Origin: Nitrospinota bacterium
GTDB lineage: Bacteria > Nitrospinota_A > UBA7883 > JACRLM01
NCBI GenBank assembly: GCA_015231995.1
Contig: JADGAO010000077.1
Location: forward strand, 1 to 12,891
Length of the DNA: 12,891 nucleotides
Direction: 5' to 3'
The notes under the pieces are model-generated. The model was not told the DNA's origin, did not search any database, and worked only from the letters and a program-made list of their open reading frames with translations. A program made the position numbers and the translations under genes. This document shows positions 5,701 through 12,891 of the stretch, piece after piece. The first letter of the stretch is position 1. Each line of letters begins with the position of its first letter.

Positions 5701-8426
5701 CTATGCCGCGTCCCGTTGATTAAAGGCGCTACTATCTGCCCGTAAAGCTGGAACAAAAATGAAACCCGCGCGGCTTCACCGGTGAATTTAGTTTTGCCGT
5801 AAGCGGCGTCCACGGCCTGATCGAGTTTCTGATGGGCGCGGAGTAACTGAGGAGGCATTGTCAACGGGTCATAAAGGTCGGCCAAAGTCGCGTCGGTGTG
5901 TTTGGCGCGAGCGTCCAGCACGCCTTGCGCCGCGCTTTCAATAGCCTTTCTCTGCTTCTCTGTAGGCTCAGGCCATGGAAAGTTGTTATAGACCAGATTG
6001 GCGGAATAACGGTAATCGCTTTTCAACCTGCCGCAAACCGAACGTACCCATGCCATGTGCATCATGGAGGTAAGGACTCCGAAATGATAAAGCTTGGCGT
6101 TGGGGATGATAAAATTTGCGTCTCCACTTATCACACTTGGTTTCATAAAACCGATTGGAATGTAGTCACGCCTTTCTGACGATGTCTTTGGAATAACCAG
6201 ATATGTCCTCTTCGGCATATTCTCCACATGGAACCGCGTTGGGGATTTAGCCAACTTTTGTGTAGGGGCGGATTTACTCGCCAGCCTGAACCGTTTCACG
6301 GACTCCACCTGTTTCAGTGTCTCCGGCATTTTTCGCAACTCCTCTGGAGGGCAATCGCCAAGCCAAAGACACCAACGATCATAACCGTTCAGAAATTCTT
6401 CTGCTCCAATCCATCTGCGGAACCATTTTTTCGACGCAGGTTCTTTTTTGATGAACTCGGCCTTTTCCTCCGGGGCGAACAGGTAATGTCCTCCATCAAT
6501 AGGCTTGTTGCCGATTCCAATTTCCGGCGAGTCGCAAATTGGTTTTTCGCGGTTCATCAGCGTCACGCTCTCCCCATCCACCAAATACTGGTTTATGCGG
6601 ACAGCCTCTACGGCGTGCGGCTCCGACTTTGGTGTTTCATAATCGAATATACGCTTCTCGGCCTCGTCTTCAAGGGCGAAGCCGATTATCACGCAATGAA
6701 CAGCCGCTTTTCCGCGCCCTTCATTGCTCCACTGAAACGTTCGGTGGGCGAAGTTTATCTTTATCCCACGGTTGAAAAGCTCCGGCCATAAAACCCCGGC
6801 CTGTTCCCCTTGGGTGATGGAATTTGTGGAAACGAAGGCCGTGCGGATGGCGGGATTTTTCGCCATATACTCCGCCGCCTTGCGATACCAGCAGGTGACG
6901 TAGTCGAGCAAGCCGCTGTTTCGGGCATTACCAAAAACCACCGCCACCTCTTCCTTTTGTCTGTCGCCCAGGAATTTGGCTCCCCCGAACGGCGGATTGC
7001 CCAAAATGTACGATAACCGCTTCGGTTCAACTATCTCTTTCCAGTCCAGCCGTAATGCGTTTCCATGCGCGATGTTTGGGGACTTGTCCAGCGGCAGGCG
7101 GCGGAAATACTGCCCGAACTCTTCCGATACGCGCATGTTCATCTGGTGGTCGGTCATCCACAAGGCCACCTGCGCTATCTGCGCCGGGAATTCCTCGATC
7201 TCGATACCGTAAAACTGATCCACATCCATCCAGATATGCGGCGACACGTCCAAAAACCCGTGGAAGCGGTCTCCGTGCAAAACCCTCAACACCTCAAGCT
7301 CCAGCAGGCGAAGCTCCCTGTACGCGATTACAAGGAAGTTGCCGCAACCGCAGGCTGGATCGAAAAACTTAAACCCCGCAAGCTTCTTATGGAAATCAAT
7401 AAGCCTCTTCTTTTGCGATTTAACCTTTTCGAACTCCCGCCATAGGGCATCAAGGAAAAGCGGTTTAATCAGCTTTAGGATGTTCTGTTCGCTGGTGTAA
7501 TGGGCGCCCAGGTCGCGCCGGGCTTTCGGATCCATGACCGATTGGAACAAAGACCCGAATATGGCAGGGCTTATCCGGCTCCAGTCCAGCGCACAGAGGT
7601 CTAGCAGGGCTTGGCGCATTTCGGCATTGAAGCTGGTGGGCGTGATGATTTCCTCGAACAGGCGCCCGTTTACAAATGGAAAAGCCGCCAGATGTTCATC
7701 CAACGTGGTTTGTCGAGCATCTTCTTTCGTGTTGAGCGTATGGAACAGGACGGTAAGGTGATGACCTAGGTCGTGTCCGTCTTCGGCGGTCTTTTGTTCT
7801 ATATAGTCCTGGAACTGCCGTTTCTCGAAAATGCTTGTGTCCTCGGCGAAGAGGAGGAACAACAACCGGACGAGATAAACTTCCAGCGGGTGGCCGTTGT
7901 AACCCGTAGCTAGCAGTTTGTCGTGAAGCAGACCCATAAGTTCGGCGGCCCTGATATTGGCGGGGTCTTGCGGAACCAGAGGCTGGGTTTGATAGCCAGC
8001 CATGAATCCGAAAAGTTTTATATTTTTGTATAGCTCAGCGATCTTAAATTCATTCTGCTCGCCGGTTTCCAGGTCGTAAAGCCGGATATGGGCGAAGTCG
8101 GATACCATAATGTAGCGTGGCAGGTCACGATCTTTGAGGCCGGAAAAATAGCCTTTGGCCTGTTCATGGGCGCGATTAAGGTCTTGCCCGCGCGACTTTT
8201 GTTCGATGAGCAGGACGCCGCGCCAAATAAGGTCTATGTAACCATCTTTGCCGTCAATTTTTTTGACGCGGGTTTCGAATGTGGCGACTCTGCGGCGAGA
8301 TACGCCAAAGACATTGAAAAACTCGTTGAGGAAAGTTTTCCCTTCGGCGTCTTCGGAAATCTCCTCACCCCATTCCCTGGAGAATTTGATGGCGCGGTCT
8401 CTTATCTCGTTCCAGGAAAGCGCCAT
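5697..8426 (-). CDS. MmeI-like (Type IIL) restriction-modification enzyme, single chain with nuclease and adenine methyltransferase
   Basis: A 909-residue protein, close to the length of MmeI (about 919). The N-terminal nuclease domain carries D65-x9-E75-x-K77 (IDLIWRGVLLIEQK), the same spacing as the PD-(D/E)xK motif in MmeI. A helical linker follows (about 150-320), with LGAHYTSEQNILKLI leading into the methyltransferase. SAM-binding motif I is DPACGCGNFL at about D356, and catalytic motif IV is NPPF at 477-480, typical of N6-adenine gamma-class enzymes. A target-recognition region occupies roughly 610-800, and the C-terminus (FLFQLYGQIVAP) looks complete. In this family one polypeptide cuts at a distance from its site and methylates one strand for protection. 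No frameshift is visible, so it is probably active. AAGGA about ten bases before the ATG supports the start. It sits alone between metF and the permease, as accessory defence genes often do. Confidence 0.93.
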   Translation of the reverse strand: MALSWNEIRDRAIKFSREWGEEISEDAEGKTFLNEFFNVFGVSRRRVATFETRVKKIDGKDGYIDLIWRGVLLIEQKSRGQDLNRAHEQAKGYFSGLKDRDLPRYIMVSDFAHIRLYDLETGEQNEFKIAELYKNIKLFGFMAGYQTQPLVPQDPANIRAAELMGLLHDKLLATGYNGHPLEVYLVRLLFLLFAEDTSIFEKRQFQDYIEQKTAEDGHDLGHHLTVLFHTLNTKEDARQTTLDEHLAAFPFVNGRLFEEIITPTSFNAEMRQALLDLCALDWSRISPAIFGSLFQSVMDPKARRDLGAHYTSEQNILKLIKPLFLDALWREFEKVKSQKKRLIDFHKKLAGFKFFDPACGCGNFLVIAYRELRLLELEVLRVLHGDRFHGFLDVSPHIWMDVDQFYGIEIEEFPAQIAQVALWMTDHQMNMRVSEEFGQYFRRLPLDKSPNIAHGNALRLDWKEIVEPKRLSYILGNPPFGGAKFLGDRQKEEVAVVFGNARNSGLLDYVTCWYRKAAEYMAKNPAIRTAFVSTNSITQGEQAGVLWPELFNRGIKINFAHRTFQWSNEGRGKAAVHCVIIGFALEDEAEKRIFDYETPKSEPHAVEAVRINQYLVDGESVTLMNREKPICDSPEIGIGNKPIDGGHYLFAPEEKAEFIKKEPASKKWFRRWIGAEEFLNGYDRWCLWLGDCPPEELRKMPETLKQVESVKRFRLASKSAPTQKLAKSPTRFHVENMPKRTYLVIPKTSSERRDYIPIGFMKPSVISGDANFIIPNAKLYHFGVLTSMMHMAWVRSVCGRLKSDYRYSANLVYNNFPWPEPTEKQRKAIESAAQGVLDARAKHTDATLADLYDPLTMPPQLLRAHQKLDQAVDAAYGKTKFTGEAARVSFLFQLYGQIVAPLINGTRHS

Positions 8427-8490
8427 TTACTGTTTTCCTTGAGAGTAGGGGGGACCTGGCGTGTCGCCCCACATAGAAATTATCATTACT

Positions 8491-9360
8491 CTACACAATA
8501 TCCTTCACTATCTTCAAACATGCGTCGCCTCTGTTGAGCGTGTAAAGATGCACTCCGGGAGCGCCATCTCTTAAAAGCTCTTTTGCCTGGTTTGCGGCGT
8601 AACTTATCCCCACTTCCTCCAACGCCGGTTGGCCGCCACGTTTTTCGGCCTCTTCCAAGTCAACCAGCAGGGCAGGGGGTATCTTCGCCCCGCACATCCC
8701 GGCTATGCGTTTGGCTCCCGCAAGGTTGACTACCGGCAAAACGCCGGGGATTATCGGTTTTTCTATTCCCATCGCTTTCGCGCGTTTTGCGAAACTCCAG
8801 TAAGCGGAGTTGTCGAAAAAAAGCTGGGTGATGGCGAAACCGCTTCCGGCGTCGAGCTTCTGTTTGAGGTATCCCAAATCAGCCTCCGGCGACACGGCCT
8901 CCGGGTGCGTCTCCGGGTAGGCCGCCACTCCCACGCCCATGGAAGGGAAACCAGCGCGGATGAATCTCACCAGGTCGTCCGCGTGCCGGAACCTCTCGTT
9001 GTCGGGCTTGAATGTGGTGTCCCCCTTTGGCGGGTCGCCGCGTAACGCAAGGACATTCTCTATGCCTTCGTCCCGCAGACTCGACAGGAAGCCGGTTATC
9101 TTTTCGTCGGAAGCTCCCACGCAGGTAAGATGCGCCATCGGCTCCAGCCCGTACTCTTTTTTTATTCGGGTCACTATTTCCAGCGTGTTGAAATGTGTGC
9201 TTCCCCCGGCGCCGTAGGTGACGGAAACGAACAGCGGGTTGACGGCTTTGAGGCTGGCGACCACGTTAAAGAAATCCGGCCACGCAGACTTGTCTTTTGG
9301 CGGGAAAAATTCGAGCGATACGAACTTTTTAGCGTTATCGAGCAGGTCATTTATTTTCAA
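8491..9360 (-). CDS. metF: 5,10-methylenetetrahydrofolate reductase MetF
   Basis: MetF reduces 5,10-methylene-THF to 5-methyl-THF with FAD, supplying methyl groups for methionine synthesis. The protein is a single TIM-barrel domain. Characteristic blocks are SLEFFPPKDKS, SVTYGAGGSTH, AHLTCVGAS, NVLALRGDPPKGD, VAAYPETHPEA, GFAITQLFFDN and PGVLPVVN. I prefer the TTG at 9360, preceded at seven bases by GGAG (9368-9371), giving 289 residues beginning MKINDLLDNAKKF, a typical MetF N-terminus. A TTG at 9393 would add 11 unconserved residues and lies only about four bases after the predicted transcription start. An ATG-TTT-TGA mini-frame at 9357-9365 overlaps the preferred start. The gene is divergent from the cytochrome operon. 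Confidence 0.95.
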   Translation of the reverse strand: MKINDLLDNAKKFVSLEFFPPKDKSAWPDFFNVVASLKAVNPLFVSVTYGAGGSTHFNTLEIVTRIKKEYGLEPMAHLTCVGASDEKITGFLSSLRDEGIENVLALRGDPPKGDTTFKPDNERFRHADDLVRFIRAGFPSMGVGVAAYPETHPEAVSPEADLGYLKQKLDAGSGFAITQLFFDNSAYWSFAKRAKAMGIEKPIIPGVLPVVNLAGAKRIAGMCGAKIPPALLVDLEEAEKRGGQPALEEVGISYAANQAKELLRDGAPGVHLYTLNRGDACLKIVKDIV

Positions 9361-9403
9361 AACATGGCTCCACAATAAACCGGTATTGATCAAACGTCCG
9401 GCT

Positions 9404-9409
9404 ATTATA
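9404..9409 (-). promoter_or_regulatory. Probable -10 box for metF
   Basis: The minus strand reads a perfect TATAAT. The matching -35 is poor (ATGGCG at 17-base spacing, three of six). The predicted transcript would start near 9397, giving a leader of about 37 bases before the preferred TTG at 9360. Confidence 0.45.
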
Positions 9410-9479
9410 CGATTTCAGCGGCCCGGCGCCATAACGGATGAGAGAAAAACGTCATTCGCTGATTAGAACCCAAATCAGA

Positions 9480-9508
9480 TTGCGCCACCAGGCCCCAGCG
9501 GATAGAAT
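9480..9508 (+). promoter_or_regulatory. Possible sigma-70-type promoter of the cytochrome operon
   Basis: TTGCGC (9480-9485) and TAGAAT (9503-9508) are separated by exactly 17 bases. The -10 matches consensus at five of six positions and the -35 at three of six. Transcription would begin near 9515, leaving a leader of about 75 bases. The remainder of the metF-cytochrome gap shows no riboswitch or clear operator. Confidence 0.4.
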
Positions 9509-9588
9509 GGGCATGTATTTGAGGGTGTTTGGGAAAATACAGAACCGGGGCTGGTTACGCGCCTCCCCCGCCAAGGAGATGGAATCGT

Positions 9589-10719
9589 ATGAAGTCTCAA
9601 TTCTTGGTATTCGGCAAGCTTATCGTTATCCTCTCTTTAGCGGCCCTTCTGGCTCCTGTCAGCCTTGCTTCTGCGGCCGGGCCGGCATTTGAAAGTTCGC
9701 TGGTTTGCGGCGGATGCCATGAAGCCACGCACCGCAACTGGAACGCCAGCCTGCACGCCCTCTCGTTTACAAATCCGATATTCCAGACCGCCTATCAGAA
9801 GGCTTACACGGAAACCGGCGGCGAAGCGAAAAAGTATTGCCTGCGTTGCCATGCTCCCACCGTGCAGGTCACCGGCGATTACGACGCCAAACTTGCCATC
9901 ACCCGCGAAGGCGTGACCTGCGATTTCTGCCACACCATCGTATCTGTTGATTTAAAGAACCGTGAAAAGCCGTTCGTCTCCGAACCGGGCAAGGTGAAAC
10001 GCTCGGTGCTCAAAGACGCGACATCGCCACATCATCAGACGAAATATTCCGCCGATTTCGCCTCATCCAAGCTTTGCGCCGGGTGTCACGCTTTTGATAA
10101 CCGTCATGGGGTGAGCGTCGGCAACACATACAACGAATGGCTCGGCTCTCCATACGCCAAAGAGGGGAAGCAGTGCCAATCCTGCCACATGAAGGAAATT
10201 CCCGGAGCCACCGCCAACGAAGGGGGGCGGAACACTATTCACGACCATTCGCTGTCTCACAATATCGCTTCGATGAATGACGCGGTTGTGGTGACTATCA
10301 AACAGTTCCAGCGCACCTCCGACCGGCTTGGCGTAAAGGTGATGGTGACTAACGACCGGGCCGGACATTCGATCCCTACCGGAACGCCGGAACGGCGTCT
10401 GGTATTGGAAGTCCGCTCTCACGACGCCAGCGGGGCCGTGCTGGAAGTCCATAAACGCGAGTACCACAAAACTATTGTAGACGCTGACGGGAACGTCGTT
10501 TCCTCCGACGGCGACGTTTTTCTCAACGGGGTCAAGATCGTTTCCGATAACCGGCTGGGGCCGAAAGAGTCCCGCGAGGAGAGCGTAGTTTTCTCCCAGA
10601 AGACCGGGAGGATTGACAGTGTCTCCGCCGATGTTTATTTCAGCTATCAGGCGCTTGTGACAGGAAAGACCGAGATGCGTATCCCGGTCTTTAACACTCG
10701 CACGAAAACGACGCAGTAA
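9589..10719 (+). CDS. Periplasmic pentaheme c-type cytochrome (cytochrome c554-like)
   Basis: From the ATG at 9589 (AAGGAG at 9573-9578, ten bases upstream) the protein is 376 residues. An upstream in-frame ATG at 9529 would add 20 residues before the signal peptide and is less likely. Residues 1-30 form a Sec signal peptide (hydrophobic 11-22, cleavage near ASA). Five CxxCH haem sites follow at C40, C84, C111, C163 and C196. The spacing, extra His residues (RNWNASLHALSF, SPHHQTKYS) and the NEWLGSPYA...CQSCHM block resemble cytochrome c554-type domains. Residues about 225-370 are a haem-free beta-rich domain starting IKQFQRTSDRLGVKV with GHSIPTGTPERRL. No CxxCK site is present, so it is not an NrfA nitrite reductase. 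It heads the respiratory operon and probably passes electrons between the membrane complex and periplasmic partners. Confidence 0.9.
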   Translation: MKSQFLVFGKLIVILSLAALLAPVSLASAAGPAFESSLVCGGCHEATHRNWNASLHALSFTNPIFQTAYQKAYTETGGEAKKYCLRCHAPTVQVTGDYDAKLAITREGVTCDFCHTIVSVDLKNREKPFVSEPGKVKRSVLKDATSPHHQTKYSADFASSKLCAGCHAFDNRHGVSVGNTYNEWLGSPYAKEGKQCQSCHMKEIPGATANEGGRNTIHDHSLSHNIASMNDAVVVTIKQFQRTSDRLGVKVMVTNDRAGHSIPTGTPERRLVLEVRSHDASGAVLEVHKREYHKTIVDADGNVVSSDGDVFLNGVKIVSDNRLGPKESREESVVFSQKTGRIDSVSADVYFSYQALVTGKTEMRIPVFNTRTKTTQ

Positions 10720-10738
10720 CAAAAACAACGATAGACAA

Positions 10739-10762
10739 CTTCTGTCGCCGTACTATCAGAAG
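10739..10762 (+). promoter_or_regulatory. Inverted repeat overlapping the Shine-Dalgarno of the tetraheme cytochrome gene
   Basis: CTTCTG (10739-10744) and CAGAAG (10757-10762) form a perfect 6-bp stem with a 12-base loop. The 3' arm includes the first part of the AAGGAA ribosome binding site at 10760-10765 for the gene starting at 10773. Folding could reduce translation of this gene relative to its neighbours. The stem is short, so this is tentative. Confidence 0.35.
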
Positions 10763-10772
10763 GAAATTCCCG

Positions 10773-11309
10773 ATGCCTCCGCGTGTGGACGACCCTTATA
10801 TTTTTATCAAAAGGGCCTTGCTGATTGTCGCAATCGCTGTCGTTGCAGGGCTTATCGCGCGTCCCCTTTTCGTCCCAGCTTCGTTCGGCAAATATGGCGA
10901 ATTCAGAGGCGACCATCTTTTTGAACTGCGGGAGCAAATCCCGGTTCATGGTGATGGCGCCATCTGCGCCTCTTGCCACGAAGAGAACGCCGTAAAGAAG
11001 GTTAATGGGCGACATGCCGCCGTTCCTTGCGAAACCTGCCATTTTCAGCCTTACTCGCTTGAGGAAAACCGTCCCGACAGGCATCCCGAAAAAAGCACAC
11101 CGACCGACCGGAGCCGCGAGGCGTGCGCCATATGCCACCAGTTTCTCCCGTCGCGCCCGCCTGCCTTCCCGCAACTCAAAGACATTGCGGAGCATATTGA
11201 CAGCTACTGGGGCATGGTGAGCGAGCAGTTGCCAAAAGAGACGGCGGAGGGTTCGGTTTGCATCACCTGCCACGATCCGCACAGTCCGCTTACGTTGCGG
11301 AACACATAG
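10773..11309 (+). CDS. Membrane-anchored tetraheme c-type cytochrome
   Basis: A 178-residue protein with a single N-terminal membrane anchor (about residues 14-34, preceded by Lys-Arg, so the rest is periplasmic). Four CxxCH haem-attachment sites follow at C65 (CASCH), C86 (CETCH), C118 (CAICH) and C163 (CITCH). Several additional His residues (H48, H59, H81, H104, H141, H170) could serve as distal ligands. The anchor is not followed by the NapC/NirT signature, and I do not recognise a named family. AAGGAA nine bases upstream supports the ATG. Lying between a pentaheme cytochrome and Fe-S/NrfD genes, it is most simply the cytochrome subunit of the same membrane complex, comparable in role to the tetraheme subunit of Geobacter Cbc4. 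Confidence 0.88.
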   Translation: MPPRVDDPYIFIKRALLIVAIAVVAGLIARPLFVPASFGKYGEFRGDHLFELREQIPVHGDGAICASCHEENAVKKVNGRHAAVPCETCHFQPYSLEENRPDRHPEKSTPTDRSREACAICHQFLPSRPPAFPQLKDIAEHIDSYWGMVSEQLPKETAEGSVCITCHDPHSPLTLRNT

Positions 11310-11321
11310 GGTAATCGAGCC

Positions 11322-12158
11322 ATGAAAGATAAAACGAGAAGGGAGTTCATCCAGAATCTCCTCGAAGGAGCGGCCGCCGGGATGTTTCTAGTGATGATTC
11401 CAAAACCGGCGGACGCGCAACGGATTCACCAGATCACCAAAGATAAAGACCTCCCGGAGTGGTTCGATCACTACTGGGCTTACGTCATTGACATAGGCAA
11501 GTGTATCGGTTGCGGCGCCTGTGTGCGCGCGGACAAACGGGAAAACGACGTTCCGCGCGAATTTTTCCGCACATGGGTGGAGCGTTACCAGATCACAGGA
11601 GAAGACCATGTACATGTGGATTCCCCGAACGGAGGATATGACGGCTTTGCGCCGAGAAATGTCGGCGGCCATTTGATTGCTCGTGTTAGGGGATTCGAAG
11701 CCCCTCCGCTTGAAAAACATGGCGAGGTACAGGCCGACGCCGTCACCAAAGGTTTCTTTGTGCCGAAAATGTGCATGCATTGCCGGAACACGCCATGCGT
11801 GCAGGTCTGCCCGGTGAACGCATCCTACCGGTCGCCACAGGGCGTGGTGCTGGTTGACAAGAAAAGATGCATCGGTTGCGCCTATTGCGTGCAGGCTTGC
11901 CCATACGGCTCCCGTTACATTGACCCGCGGACACATACCGCCGACAAATGCACATGGTGTTTCCATCGTATCACCCGTGGCCTGCGGCCTGCCTGCGTAT
12001 CGGTATGCCCAACCGGAGCGCGCAAATTCGGCGACCTGCGTGACGAAAGCTCGGAAGTGAAAAAACTGTTGGCGACGGCGTTGACCAACGTGCTCAAACC
12101 GGAGCTTAACACGGAGCCGTTCTGTTTTTATATCGGCCTTGACCGGGCTGTGCGGTAA
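11322..12158 (+). CDS. Tat-exported four-cluster Fe-S protein (NrfC/PsrB/HybA-like electron-transfer subunit)
   Basis: A 278-residue protein. The N-terminus carries the Tat motif TRREFIQ (R6/R7), a hydrophobic stretch (17-26) and a cleavage-like ADA, so it is exported folded. Cluster motifs are C61-x2-C64-x2-C67-x3-D71, then C151/C154/C159/C163 (CMHCRNTPCVQVCP), C183/C186/C189/C193 (CIGCAYCVQACP) and C210/C213/C225/C229 (CTWC...ACVSVCP). That makes 15 motif cysteines rather than 16, because the fourth residue of motif one is Asp71 (codon GAC) where relatives have Cys. It should relay electrons between the NrfD-like subunit encoded next and the operon's cytochromes. It starts 12 bases after the tetraheme gene. 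Close relatives serve in Nrf, polysulfide reductase, hydrogenase-2 and Cbc-type complexes. Confidence 0.93.
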   Translation: MKDKTRREFIQNLLEGAAAGMFLVMIPKPADAQRIHQITKDKDLPEWFDHYWAYVIDIGKCIGCGACVRADKRENDVPREFFRTWVERYQITGEDHVHVDSPNGGYDGFAPRNVGGHLIARVRGFEAPPLEKHGEVQADAVTKGFFVPKMCMHCRNTPCVQVCPVNASYRSPQGVVLVDKKRCIGCAYCVQACPYGSRYIDPRTHTADKCTWCFHRITRGLRPACVSVCPTGARKFGDLRDESSEVKKLLATALTNVLKPELNTEPFCFYIGLDRAVR

Positions 12159-12169
12159 ACGAGGAGATC

Positions 12170-12891
12170 ATGACATACTCTGAATTCCTGTTCCCCAACG
12201 ACCTGCACATCGTATGGTCGCTGATGATAGTCACCTATCCTTACATCACCGGTTTGGTGGCCGGGGCGTTCATCGCGTCTTCCCTATACCACCTTTTCGG
12301 ACGCGAAGAGCTGGCCCCGGTCAGCCGGTTCTCTTTGCTGGTAAGCCTATCGTTTCTGCTTTGCGCCACACTGCCGCTTCTCTTCCATCTGGGACACCCG
12401 GAGCGCGCCCTGAACGTCATGATAACCCCGCACTGGCATTCGGCCATCGCCGGGTTCGGTTTCATCTACACCTTTTATCTGATTGTCCTGATTCTCGAAA
12501 TCCTTGTCTCCTATCGGGAGGATAATATCCGGGCCTTCAACGCCAGTTCCGGCGGAATTTCGCGCAAATTCTGGGGCGCGCTGACGTTAGGCGTCCTTCG
12601 TGTTGACGCGGAAACCAAAGAGGCCGATCGCAAAACCATACGGACGCTGACGCTCATCGGAGTTCCAGCCGCCTGCACATTGCATGGGTATGTCGGCTTT
12701 CTGTTCGGATCGCTAAAGTCTAACCCCTGGTGGTCAACGCCGCTGATGCCGCAGGTGTTCTTGCTGTCGGCCATCATGTCGGGATTGGCGCTGGTTATCC
12801 TGCTCTATCTCTTCCTTGGCCAACGCAACACGCTCGACCCCGATCCAGAATGTCTAAAATCGCTTAACTTTTTTCTCTGGCTTGCGCTAGT
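12170..12891 (+). CDS. NrfD/PsrC-like integral membrane quinone-interacting subunit (partial, runs off window)
   Basis: The ATG at 12170 is preceded by GAGGAG (12161-12166) and lies 11 bases after the Fe-S gene. About 240 residues are present with no stop before the window edge; NrfD-family proteins usually have 300-450 residues. Visible features are an N-terminal periplasmic-type segment (MTYSEFLFPNDLHIVW) and a first span with TYPYITGLVAGAFIASSLYH. A second span is followed by LFHLGHPERALNVM and the HWHSAIAGFGFIYTFYLIVL helix. After a cytoplasmic-type charged loop (about 125-160) come GVPAACTLHGYVGFLFGS and further spans. The HLGHPERA element is characteristic of NrfD/PsrC proteins, which bind quinone within an eight-helix bundle. 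It probably forms the membrane partner of the Fe-S subunit. Confidence 0.9.
   Translation, partial: MTYSEFLFPNDLHIVWSLMIVTYPYITGLVAGAFIASSLYHLFGREELAPVSRFSLLVSLSFLLCATLPLLFHLGHPERALNVMITPHWHSAIAGFGFIYTFYLIVLILEILVSYREDNIRAFNASSGGISRKFWGALTLGVLRVDAETKEADRKTIRTLTLIGVPAACTLHGYVGFLFGSLKSNPWWSTPLMPQVFLLSAIMSGLALVILLYLFLGQRNTLDPDPECLKSLNFFLWLAL

Noticed and set aside
5697..8426. Interpretation as a BREX PglX or a stand-alone methyltransferase
   Set aside because: The N-terminal D-x9-E-x-K nuclease motif, total length and domain order match MmeI-like Type IIL enzymes; no other BREX genes are nearby.
8427..8490. Hairpin between metF and the restriction gene (GGGGGGA / TCGCCCC)
   Set aside because: The stem contains a G-G mismatch and no T-run follows; insufficient for a terminator or riboswitch call.
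9589..10719. NrfA-type pentaheme nitrite reductase
   Set aside because: All five haem sites are CxxCH; there is no CxxCK catalytic site and the C-terminal half is a haem-free beta-rich domain.
1..12891. CRISPR arrays, tRNA/rRNA genes, transposase genes, phage genes
   Set aside because: No regularly spaced direct repeats, cloverleaf-like sequence or mobile-element protein was seen in either strand.

Overview
The window looks like a chromosomal segment from a Gram-negative, probably free-living or uncultivated bacterium with a c-type-cytochrome-rich respiratory chain. An OmpA-family protein, a DUF3187-type outer-membrane barrel and a Wzm-like polysaccharide export permease imply an outer membrane. 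Two multiheme cytochromes with a Tat-exported Fe-S subunit and an NrfD-like membrane subunit imply anaerobic or metal/nitrogen/sulfur-type respiration. The style resembles deltaproteobacteria or related deep lineages (Nitrospirota, Nitrospinota), but nothing here fixes the taxon. No tRNA, rRNA, CRISPR array or transposase gene is visible, and no gene-free stretch exceeds 300 bases.

Layout: (1) 1-2701, plus strand: a degenerate repeat at the left edge, then a tightly overlapping three-gene operon of a histone-deacetylase-superfamily deacetylase, rimO and cutA. (2) 2717-5523, minus strand: an OmpA-family peptidoglycan-binding protein; a 214-base gap filled by a palindromic extragenic repeat; then a DUF3187 outer-membrane protein translationally linked behind a Wzm-like ABC permease. 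(3) 5584-8426, minus strand: a complete single-chain MmeI-like (Type IIL) restriction-modification enzyme, followed by a 38-codon open frame overlapping its stop. (4) 8491-9360, minus strand: metF. (5) 9589-12891, plus strand, divergent from metF: a four-gene respiratory operon (pentaheme periplasmic cytochrome, membrane-anchored tetraheme cytochrome, Tat-dependent four-cluster Fe-S protein, NrfD/PsrC-like quinone-site subunit) that runs off the right edge.

The respiratory operon is the most interesting unit. Its parts suggest a quinone:cytochrome c oxidoreductase in which NrfD exchanges electrons with the quinone pool, the Fe-S protein relays them, and the two cytochromes pass them through the periplasm. 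No molybdopterin catalytic subunit is seen. The layout resembles the Cbc4 (CbcSTU) type of complex in Geobacter with an added pentaheme cytochrome. The Fe-S protein carries Asp where the fourth Cys of its first cluster motif is normally found. Other points of note are three copies or fragments of a hairpin repeat, an export permease with no ATPase gene beside it, and the accessory restriction enzyme sitting among housekeeping genes.
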